Below, piece by piece: positions 1-5,058 of a DNA stretch of 9,808 nt. Numbering within the stretch: position 1 is the stretch's first letter; the number at the start of each line of letters is the position of its first letter. The translations under genes were made by a program, and so were the position numbers. A model generated the notes under the pieces. The model did not search any database. It was not told the DNA's origin and saw nothing but the letters and a program-made list of their open reading frames with translations. Source of the DNA: Fibrobacteria bacterium GUT77 (GTDB lineage Bacteria > Fibrobacterota > Chitinivibrionia > Chitinivibrionales > Chitinispirillaceae); the NCBI GenBank assembly GCA_001462255.1, contig LIUJ01000128.1:1-9808 (forward strand), read 5' to 3'.

Positions 1-1
1 G

Positions 2-226
2 CAATCGGACTTGATTACGTCGGAAAAAATAGGCTTTGCTAAGGGTATTGCGGAGGGTGAAAAAAGAGGCATTGCGGAGGGCGAAAAAAGAGGCAAGGCG
101 GAGGGCATTGCGGAAGGCGAGGCTGGAATTGTTTTGTATATGTACCAACACGGATTCACCGTGGCGGATATCGCAAAGGCTACCGGACTCTCGGAGCAGA
201 AAGTTAAAGCGTTTTTAGGGATTTAA
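2..226 (+). CDS. C-terminal end of an Rpn/PD-(D/E)XK nuclease-family transposase-like protein (5' partial)
   Basis: Only the last ~74 codons lie in the window. The frame is open back to base 2, so the TTG at 11 is probably an internal Leu and the true start is upstream. The visible part has two pieces. The first is a charged, glycine-rich linker built from repeated GIAEGEKR units (about codons 44-121 of the window sequence). The second is a short helical tail, YQHGFTVADIAKATGLSEQKV, that resembles a small helix-turn-helix, followed by stop TAA at 224-226. This combination of a G-x-x-E-G repeat linker and a 'gls-ve-I' helical end is the usual C-terminus of Rpn-type recombination-promoting nucleases (PDDEXK_2 / Transposase_31 families). 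The nuclease core is not visible, so catalytic competence cannot be judged. Family assignment rests on tail pattern only. It is unrelated in function to the pdxJ gene that follows. Confidence 0.6.
   Translation, partial: QSDLITSEKIGFAKGIAEGEKRGIAEGEKRGKAEGIAEGEAGIVLYMYQHGFTVADIAKATGLSEQKVKAFLGI
44..121 (+). repeat. In-frame 24-nt tandem repeat encoding GIAEGEKR units
   Basis: Two nearly identical 24-nt units (44-67 and 68-91) are followed by a 12-nt short unit (92-103, GKAE) and a degenerate unit (104-121, GIAEGE). Within the two full units only third-position T/C changes are visible, which suggests recent duplication. The unit length is a multiple of three, so expansion or contraction keeps the frame open and only alters linker length. 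Confidence 0.8.
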
Positions 227-245
227 CTGCATAATTAATGTATAT

Positions 246-275
246 TTATCAGGTAAAGGTCATAACCGTTACAAT
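246..275 (+). promoter_or_regulatory. Possible sigma70-like promoter for pdxJ
   Basis: A TTATCA hexamer (246-251, 4/6 to TTGACA) and a TACAAT hexamer (270-275, 5/6 to TATAAT) are separated by 18 bp in the gap between the transposase tail and pdxJ. Transcription would start near 282, about 55 nt before the pdxJ start. The match is modest and was found by eye in AT-rich DNA. Confidence 0.3.
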
Positions 276-337
276 ACCGATTATTAACGCAATCAACATT
301 AACCCGTTTAAGACATCAAAAAGGAGAACCTACAATA

Positions 338-1048
338 ATGGCCACACTCGGGGTAAACATCGACCACATCGCCACGATTCGCCAGGCCCGCGGGGGGCGG
401 GAGCCTAATCCGGTGCATGCCGCAGTTTTGGCGGAGCTTGCGGGGGCGCGGGGGATAACGGCGCATTTGCGGGAGGATCGCCGCCACATCCAGGACTTGG
501 ACGTGCACATCCTCAAACATACGGTATCGACGCACCTGAATCTTGAGATGGCGCCGATTGCGGAGATGGTGAAAATCGCCCTCGACGTGCACCCCTATAT
601 GGCGACCCTCGTGCCGGAGAAGCGGGAGGAGCGCACTACGGAGGGCGGGTATCCGGTGCGGGAGAGGGAGCGGGAACTGACCAACACTATAGCCGCCTTG
701 CGGGAGAATCACATTTGGGTCAGCTTATTCGTGAATCCGGACATCGGGGAGATACGCGCCTGCGCCAAGGTGGGGGCTACGCACGTGGAGTTGCACACGG
801 GGGGTTACGCCAACGCGACCAACCCGCAGACCGCCGACGACGAGCTGGAGACGCTCCGCGGCGCCGCCATGGCCGCCCATAAGCTGGGATTGGGGGTCAA
901 CGCCGGACACGGGTTGAATTACCTGAACGTGGCGCCGGTTGCCGCCATAGAGCACGTGGAGGAGCTGAATATAGGGCATTCGATCATATCGCGGGCGGCT
1001 CTCGTGGGTATGGACGCCGCCGTCAGGGAGATGGTAGCCCTTATTTGA
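338..1048 (+). CDS. pdxJ: Pyridoxine 5'-phosphate synthase PdxJ
   Basis: PdxJ is a cytosolic TIM-barrel enzyme that condenses 1-deoxy-D-xylulose 5-phosphate with 3-amino-2-oxopropyl phosphate (the PdxA product) to form pyridoxine 5'-phosphate in the DXP-dependent vitamin B6 pathway. The 236-aa product is the usual length and is intact. Visible signatures are the N-terminal LGVNIDHIATIRQARGG (4-20), HLREDRRHI (43-51), NLEM (68-71), LVPEKREERTTEGG (91-104), ELHTGGYA (151-158), VNAGHGLNY (187-195) and ELNIGHSII (209-217). His43, Glu70 and His191 match the catalytic His45, Glu72 and His193 of E. coli PdxJ. The ATG at 338 has an AAGGAG site at 321-326, and translation from it begins exactly where the family begins. 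It stands alone between a transposase remnant and the dnaA leader. Its coding strand is clearly G-rich, like dnaA. Confidence 0.97.
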   Translation: MATLGVNIDHIATIRQARGGREPNPVHAAVLAELAGARGITAHLREDRRHIQDLDVHILKHTVSTHLNLEMAPIAEMVKIALDVHPYMATLVPEKREERTTEGGYPVRERERELTNTIAALRENHIWVSLFVNPDIGEIRACAKVGATHVELHTGGYANATNPQTADDELETLRGAAMAAHKLGLGVNAGHGLNYLNVAPVAAIEHVEELNIGHSIISRAALVGMDAAVREMVALI

Positions 1049-1098
1049 CGCTAATTTCACGTTTTCTTGCCAACACCGTTTTTTTATGAAAATTTTTT

Positions 1099-1127
1099 TT
1101 GATTTTTTCCGTAAAAAATACTATATT
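1099..1127 (+). promoter_or_regulatory. Candidate sigma70-like promoter for dnaA
   Basis: TTGATT (1099-1104, 4/6 to TTGACA) and TATATT (1122-1127, 5/6 to TATAAT) are separated by exactly 17 bp. Predicted initiation near 1134 would place all the DnaA boxes downstream of the start site, where bound DnaA could block elongation or initiation. The implied leader of about 235 nt is long. The region is AT-rich, so a chance match is possible. Confidence 0.45.
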
Positions 1128-1155
1128 TATTAAAGCGACGGGAGTTATCTCAAAA

Positions 1156-1200
1156 TGTGGATAACTCTCTGTTAATAACCTGTGGACAAAGTGTTCACAA
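1156..1200 (-). promoter_or_regulatory. Cluster of four DnaA-box-like 9-mers in one orientation
   Basis: Read on the plus strand against TGTGNATAA (the complement of TTATNCACA), the sites are TGTGGATAA at 1156-1164 (perfect), TGTTAATAA at 1170-1178 (one mismatch), TGTGGACAA at 1181-1189 (one mismatch) and TGTTCACAA at 1192-1200 (two mismatches). All share one orientation. The last three start exactly 11 bp apart, about one helical turn, as expected for side-by-side DnaA protomers in a filament. Confidence 0.65.
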
Positions 1201-1315
1201 CTAGTCGATGACTTTCCCACTACTTAATGCGGTGTGTGAGATAGGCTCGTCTATTTGCTTCAAAATCAACATGTTAGCCCACTTACTTATATTGACGAAC
1301 GGAGGTATTGTTTTG

Positions 1316-1369
1316 ATGTTTTCGCCGCGACTGGTTTTTGTATACATTAAGCCGAGGAAATGTGGATAA
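1316..1369 (+). CDS. Possible 17-codon leader peptide upstream of dnaA
   Basis: A short ORF, MFSPRLVFVYIKPRKCG, starts at ATG 1316. It is preceded by the best Shine-Dalgarno of the leader (GGAGG at 1301-1305, 10-nt gap). Its TAA stop (1367-1369) lies inside the DnaA box 1361-1369 and only 1 nt before the dnaA ATG at 1371. The same frame is open upstream to another ATG at 1271, giving 32 codons with a hydrophobic start, but that ATG has no visible ribosome site. If translated, ribosomes finishing this ORF would be positioned to re-initiate on dnaA, whose own AGG-type site is a distant 13 nt from its ATG. A chance ORF of this size is quite possible. Confidence 0.25.
   Translation: MFSPRLVFVYIKPRKCG
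1361..1369 (-). promoter_or_regulatory. Perfect DnaA box at the dnaA translation start
   Basis: TGTGGATAA, identical to the box at 1156-1164, sits 1 nt upstream of the preferred dnaA ATG. DnaA bound here would lie across the 5' end of its own gene, a common autorepression layout. It also covers the stop codon of the possible leader ORF. Confidence 0.65.
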
Positions 1370-1370
1370 C

Positions 1371-2762
1371 ATGTTAGCAACCGCACTGTCTTCCGAACCG
1401 ACACAAATGACGCCTTGGCAGGAGTGTCAGCGTTATATAGAGGAAAAGGTAGCCGCTTCCACGTTCGAAACGTGGTTTCGGGCTACCGAATTGGTTGTCC
1501 GCAACGACGGGTGCGCTTGTATTCAGGTACCCAATAAGTTTGCCGCCGACATAATAGAGGCGAATTTCGCCGATCTCATCAAGGAGGCGCTTACGGCTTG
1601 CGCCGTCGGCTTTTCCGCGCTCGCATTTGAGCCGGTCATTAGGGAGTGGACGGTCGTCGAGCAGTTGGCGGAGCAGGCCGCGGAGACCCAAAACCGCCAA
1701 GTCCCGCAAACGGTCTCTGGAAAAACGGGGCGTTTTTATCCCGGTTACACCTTTGATACCTTTGTGGAGGGCGACAGCAACGTCATGGCCCTAACGGCGG
1801 CGCGCTCGGTGGCGGAGGCGCCGGGAAACACAAAGTTCAACCCGCTCATCATCTACGGCGGAACGGGGTTGGGCAAAACCCACCTCTTACAAGCCATAGG
1901 ACATTACGCGCAGGCGGAGTGTACCGTGGGGCAGGTCGTCTACATAACAAGCGAGGAGTTCACCAACGAATACACCCAGTTTCTGCACGACAAGAAGGCA
2001 TCCCTCCCCTTTTACAAAAAGTTCATGGACACCGACCTACTGCTTATCGACGATATCCAGTTTTTTAGCGGCAAGGGGAAGATACAGGAGCAGTTTTACC
2101 TCATTTTTGACAAATTATTGCAGGAAAACAAGCAGATAGTGCTCTCATCAGACTGTTTGCCGGAGAACATACCCGACATGATGGCGCACATAATAAACCG
2201 TTTTCAAGGCGGGCTAAACGTAGACGTGTTGCCGCCGAATTTGGAAACGCGGATGGCGATCTTACGCAAGAAGGCGGAATCGGAGGGTCGCACGTTGCCC
2301 GACGAGGTCGTTCAGTACATTGCCGAGCGAATAAAGTCAAACGTTAGGGAACTTCAGGGTATTCTGACCAAGTATATCTTCTCCGCCTCGTTCTCCGACA
2401 CCGGTTTTACGTTGGACATAGCGAAGGAGTTGTGCGGCGGCGCGCTTACGGGCAAGGAGGAGCGGTTGTCCGTGAAGCGCATAATGACGATGGTCGCGGA
2501 CGCTTACGGGATAGGGGTGAACCAGCTTAGCGCCCACACGCGCAAGAAGGAAGCGGCGCTCCCTCGCGCCGTGGCGATGTACCTCTGCAAGAAGTGGACG
2601 CGGCAAACGAACCTCACGATAGGGTTGGAGTTCGGCGGGCGCAACCACTCTACGGTCATAGCGGCGACTAAGAAGATAGAGGCGGACTTGGCGGACGCGA
2701 CTCAGGCGGAGTTGCGGGCGAAGGTAGCGGATATAGAGGGTCGGCTTAAGGAACTTAGCTGA
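1371..2762 (+). CDS. dnaA: Chromosomal replication initiator protein DnaA
   Basis: DnaA is the AAA+ ATPase that binds DnaA boxes, melts the origin and loads the replicative helicase. From ATG 1371 the product is 463 aa, complete and of normal length. Domain I is about residues 13-90 (PWQECQRYIEEKVAASTFETWF), then a short linker. The AAA+ core has Walker A GGTGLGKT (163-170), Walker B LLLIDD (223-228), a box VII arginine finger in NRF (Arg277) and sensor 2 VRELQG (325-330). Domain IV carries the DNA-binding signature GGRNHSTV (422-429). One variation is SSDCLPENIP in sensor 1, where SSDRPP is common. The start is uncertain: GTG 1362 has a closer GAGG (1354-1357), and ATG 1407 also begins at the family's conserved MTPW. 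I prefer ATG 1371 because it follows the perfect DnaA box and the leader ORF stop. No dnaN follows, so the classical dnaA-dnaN-recF order is absent. Confidence 0.96.
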   Translation: MLATALSSEPTQMTPWQECQRYIEEKVAASTFETWFRATELVVRNDGCACIQVPNKFAADIIEANFADLIKEALTACAVGFSALAFEPVIREWTVVEQLAEQAAETQNRQVPQTVSGKTGRFYPGYTFDTFVEGDSNVMALTAARSVAEAPGNTKFNPLIIYGGTGLGKTHLLQAIGHYAQAECTVGQVVYITSEEFTNEYTQFLHDKKASLPFYKKFMDTDLLLIDDIQFFSGKGKIQEQFYLIFDKLLQENKQIVLSSDCLPENIPDMMAHIINRFQGGLNVDVLPPNLETRMAILRKKAESEGRTLPDEVVQYIAERIKSNVRELQGILTKYIFSASFSDTGFTLDIAKELCGGALTGKEERLSVKRIMTMVADAYGIGVNQLSAHTRKKEAALPRAVAMYLCKKWTRQTNLTIGLEFGGRNHSTVIAATKKIEADLADATQAELRAKVADIEGRLKELS

Positions 2763-2771
2763 CATATTTTT

Positions 2772-2800
2772 TTGTTATTGACTTTAGCATGATGTATATT
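2772..2800 (+). promoter_or_regulatory. Candidate promoter giving a nearly leaderless maf transcript
   Basis: TTGTTA (2772-2777, 4/6) and TATATT (2795-2800, 5/6) are separated by exactly 17 bp in the 49-nt dnaA-maf gap. Predicted initiation at about 2807-2808 lies 4-5 nt before the maf ATG at 2812, and no purine-rich ribosome site is visible upstream of that ATG. Confidence 0.45.
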
Positions 2801-2811
2801 ATCTTCTTGTT

Positions 2812-3429
2812 ATGGTGTTTACACGCGACATAAGCCGTCCGGTCTTACTTGCCTCCGGTTCGCCGCGGCGAAGTCAGATACTCGGTATGATGGGGGTTGT
2901 TTTCGAGGTTACCGGATCCGGAGTGGCGGATGAGGAGGCGTATATAGACGCGACCGACCTCGACGCTTCGCTTCGGCGGCTTGCCGTCGCTAAGGCAAAA
3001 GGCGTGTCGGAGCGTCGCCCCAATGCCGTGGTACTTGGGGCCGATACGATTGTCGTCGCGGACGGCGCGGTTTTAGGGAAGCCTAAAGATAAGGACGACG
3101 CGCGCAGAATGTTGCGCCTCCTTTCGGGTAGGCGTCACACGGTAATCACGGCCGTCGCGTTACTGTGTGGAGAAGTCGGTTTCAACGAGTCGTCGGCAAT
3201 TCGTACCAATGTGTTTTTCAGGGCGCTTGAGGAGGAGGAGATTGAGCTTTACCTCTCTTTTCCGGAGTACGCCGACAAAGCCGGCGCTTACGCGGTTCAG
3301 GGCGGGGCCATGACTTTTATAGATGGAATAGAGGGCTGCTACTACAACGTGATGGGCCTCCCCGTCACGGCAACGCTTGGCCTGTTCAAAAAGTTTGCAA
3401 GAAAGGATGTTTTAAATGGCGGAAAATAG
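2812..3429 (+). CDS. maf: Maf family nucleoside triphosphate pyrophosphatase (dTTP/UTP-type, YhdE-like)
   Basis: Maf proteins hydrolyse non-canonical or excess nucleoside triphosphates to monophosphates, cleaning the nucleotide pool and influencing septation. The 205-aa product is close to the usual length. Visible motifs are the N-terminal SGSPRR (15-20), the catalytic-region GADTIV (76-81, with Asp78), LGKP (88-91), SGRRHTVITAV (105-115) and DKAGAYAVQG (155-164). The last motif and the C-terminal YYNVMGLPV resemble E. coli YhdE, which prefers dTTP/UTP, more than YceF; this subtype call is from memory of the family. The ATG at 2812 gives MVFTRDISRPVLLASGSPRR, and a GTG follows at once. No Shine-Dalgarno precedes it, unlike most genes here. 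The stop TAG (3427-3429) lies inside the next gene: a 14-nt overlap suggests co-translation with the rodZ-like gene. Confidence 0.93.
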   Translation: MVFTRDISRPVLLASGSPRRSQILGMMGVVFEVTGSGVADEEAYIDATDLDASLRRLAVAKAKGVSERRPNAVVLGADTIVVADGAVLGKPKDKDDARRMLRLLSGRRHTVITAVALLCGEVGFNESSAIRTNVFFRALEEEEIELYLSFPEYADKAGAYAVQGGAMTFIDGIEGCYYNVMGLPVTATLGLFKKFARKDVLNGGK

Positions 3430-4099
3430 CGAGAACAAGGAACCGACGGGCACAGGCACAGCGTCGGTTAATAAGGATAAGGTGGGCGACATTTTGCGCA
3501 AGGAACGCCTCACGCGCAGAATCACAATTGAGACCATCGCAAAAGACTTGAAGCTCAACGTCGGTTACGTAAAGGCGCTGGAGGCGAGCGACTATGACTC
3601 GCTCCCGCCGGATCCGTACGTTAGAGTCTATATCCGGTCGCTTACCAAATACTTATCCTTGGACGCGGAGGTCATTCTTAAGGAATTTTACAAGGAGCGC
3701 GGGTTAATCTCCGACGACGCCGCGCAACCGCAAGCGAGCAAGATAGACGTAAGCATACAGCGCCAAGACAAAAATCCGGCCGTCATCGCCATCGCGGCCA
3801 TGATAGTGATTTTGGCGGTATTCGCTTTTATCGCCAATAGGAAGGGTTGGATAAGTCAACAAGAGGCGACTACGGCTACGGCCGTAGAGGAAAAACCCGA
3901 TTCAGGCATCTCCGCAATGGTTGACCACGACGCGATGCGGAAGAAGATTGACGATAGCATTTTGGACGCGACGCTCGCCGGACAACGGCAGGAGGCGGAA
4001 CAACCGCCGCCGCCGCCGGTTACCAAAAGCAAGTCTATGGGTATCGGTATCGGCAAATCGACACCCGCGCCGACGACGCCGCAAACGCCCATACAGTAA
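3416..4099 (+). CDS. RodZ-like membrane protein with N-terminal helix-turn-helix, lacking the usual C-terminal domain
   Basis: RodZ links MreB filaments to the membrane for rod-shape growth. This 227-aa protein shows the typical cytoplasmic helix-turn-helix of the HTH_25 family (about 22-90: DILRKERLTRRITIETIAKDL, then YVKALEASDYDSLPPDPYVRVYIRSLTKYL). A charged linker (about 91-120) leads to one membrane segment, PAVIAIAAMIVILAVFAFIA (121-140). The Arg/Lys after it (NRKG) makes the orientation uncertain by charge alone. The outer part is only ~85 aa, is low in complexity (PPPPP at 197-201, TPAPTTPQTPIQ at the end) and has no room for the periplasmic beta domain (DUF4115) of long RodZ. The ATG at 3416 has AAAGGA at 3402-3407 and overlaps the maf end by 14 nt. 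tatD follows after 22 nt. An alternative is a transcription regulator with a membrane anchor, but the HTH_25 family match favours RodZ. Confidence 0.8.
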   Translation: MAENSENKEPTGTGTASVNKDKVGDILRKERLTRRITIETIAKDLKLNVGYVKALEASDYDSLPPDPYVRVYIRSLTKYLSLDAEVILKEFYKERGLISDDAAQPQASKIDVSIQRQDKNPAVIAIAAMIVILAVFAFIANRKGWISQQEATTATAVEEKPDSGISAMVDHDAMRKKIDDSILDATLAGQRQEAEQPPPPPVTKSKSMGIGIGKSTPAPTTPQTPIQ

Positions 4100-4121
4100 C
4101 TCGTAGGTTTTGTCGCCGGTT

Positions 4122-4889
4122 ATGACAGACACACACGCTCACCTCTATGACCGCTCCGACGACGAGTTGCGAAGAATAGTCGCGGACGCGGTCAACGTAG
4201 GCGTGGTAATGATAATCAATACGGCCGTATCGATACAAACGGCGAAGACCGTTTTGGATCAGTGTGACCGCTTCCCCCAAAACACGCGCGCCGCGATAGG
4301 CGTTTCGCCCTTTGACACGGATAACATCGCGAGCGGATGGGATGACGAACTGACGGCGCTATATAAATCACGACCTCAAAGAGTCGCGGCAATCGGAGAA
4401 ATCGGCCTTGACCGCGTCAACCCGACGTATCCCGCGATAGACGTACAGATGCCGATCTTCACCCGACAGTTGGAAATCGCCGTAGCCTCAAACCTCCCGG
4501 CAGTAATCCATTCCCGCGGTACGGAGAAACGCGCCGCCGAGATTTGCCGCGATATTGGCGTCAAAAAAGCCGTATTCCACTGCTTCACCGGCGACGCGGA
4601 GTCTATGGAATACATAGTCGACAACGGGTACTACATATCAATATCAGGCATAATCACTTACAAAAATTCGCACCTCCGCGATTTGATCCGAAGCATCCCC
4701 ATAGACAAGTTGCTGGTTGAAACCGACACGCCTTACCTCTCCCCCGTCCCACATCGAGGCAAACCCAACATCCCGTCCCTCCTAATCCACACAACCGCCG
4801 AAATCGCGCGATTATTGGATATAAACGAACCGGATCTTTTAGCCGCGCTAAAAAAGAACACAGCCGAGGCGTTTCCTAATGTATATTAA
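4122..4889 (+). CDS. tatD: TatD family metal-dependent deoxyribonuclease/hydrolase
   Basis: TatD enzymes are TIM-barrel metallohydrolases with 3'-5' nuclease activity on DNA/RNA, linked to DNA repair and turnover; they are not part of the Tat export machine. From ATG 4122 the product is 255 aa, normal for the family. Ligand-bearing motifs are all visible: TDTHAHL (2-8, His5 and His7), AAIGEIGLD (89-97, Glu93), VIHSRG (128-133, His130), VFHCFTG (151-157, His153) and VETDTPYLSPVPHRGKPN (199-216, Asp202). The usual GxHP before the first acidic motif is replaced by IGVSPFD (59-65). A TTG at 4110 in the same frame gives four extra residues. I prefer the ATG because MTDTHAHL is the family's normal beginning, although neither start has a strong ribosome site. 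It lies 22 nt after the rodZ-like gene and is probably co-transcribed. The coding strand of the 3' half is C-rich, unlike dnaA. Confidence 0.93.
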   Translation: MTDTHAHLYDRSDDELRRIVADAVNVGVVMIINTAVSIQTAKTVLDQCDRFPQNTRAAIGVSPFDTDNIASGWDDELTALYKSRPQRVAAIGEIGLDRVNPTYPAIDVQMPIFTRQLEIAVASNLPAVIHSRGTEKRAAEICRDIGVKKAVFHCFTGDAESMEYIVDNGYYISISGIITYKNSHLRDLIRSIPIDKLLVETDTPYLSPVPHRGKPNIPSLLIHTTAEIARLLDINEPDLLAALKKNTAEAFPNVY

Positions 4890-5011
4890 TATCAATGTCG
4901 AGTAGCTTGCGCTTTTGTACCGATTAATACATGAGAAGCGAAACGACTAAGCGCCGTGTTTATCGAGGCGTTAGCCAATCCGAAATAGGCGCGATTTTCA
5001 ATTGTCGAAGG

Positions 5012-5017
5012 TATAAT
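5012..5017 (+). promoter_or_regulatory. Perfect TATAAT -10 element upstream of the uridylyltransferase gene
   Basis: TATAAT stands 42 nt upstream of the TTG start, placing initiation near 5024 and the AGGA site (5045-5048) inside the leader. No convincing -35 hexamer is seen at 16-18 bp and there is no extended TG. The rest of the 169-nt gap (4890-5058) holds only an unconvincing 43-codon ORF (4931-5062). Confidence 0.35.
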
Positions 5018-5058
5018 TTGCATCAATCCATACCAATCAATAAAAGGACTTATTTACT

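Larger units (their letters stand above)
1077..1200 (+). other. oriC: Candidate chromosomal replication origin (AT-rich tract plus DnaA-box cluster)
   Basis: The 322-nt gap between pdxJ and dnaA (1049-1370) has an AT-rich tract, about 1077-1134, made of T and A runs. It is followed at once by a row of DnaA-box-like 9-mers (1156-1200). An unwinding element beside boxes next to dnaA is the classic bacterial origin arrangement. An inverted pair, AGTTATC at 1143-1149 and GATAACT at 1160-1166, surrounds the first box. The rest of the gap, about 1201-1300, holds nothing I recognise. The cluster is short for an origin, and many bacteria carry similar boxes in dnaA leaders purely for autoregulation, so both readings are open. 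Confidence 0.5.

Noticed and set aside
308..1060. Antisense ORFs opposite pdxJ (308-712 and 725-1060)
   Set aside because: They lie wholly over a strongly supported pdxJ, give Arg/His/Pro-rich sequence typical of GC-rich shadows, and show no family motif.
1292..1320. TTGACG (1292-1297) as -35 of a second dnaA promoter
   Set aside because: The hexamer 17 bp downstream (GATGTT) matches TATAAT at only 3/6; the AT-rich pair at 1099-1127 is better.
1201..1404. 67-codon minus-strand ORF across the dnaA leader
   Set aside because: It starts inside dnaA and crosses the DnaA-box and leader region; no ribosome site or recognisable motif was seen.
2337..2765. 142-codon antisense ORF over the dnaA 3' end
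   Set aside because: Shadow frame of the conserved domain III/IV coding sequence, rich in Arg and Leu, with no motif.
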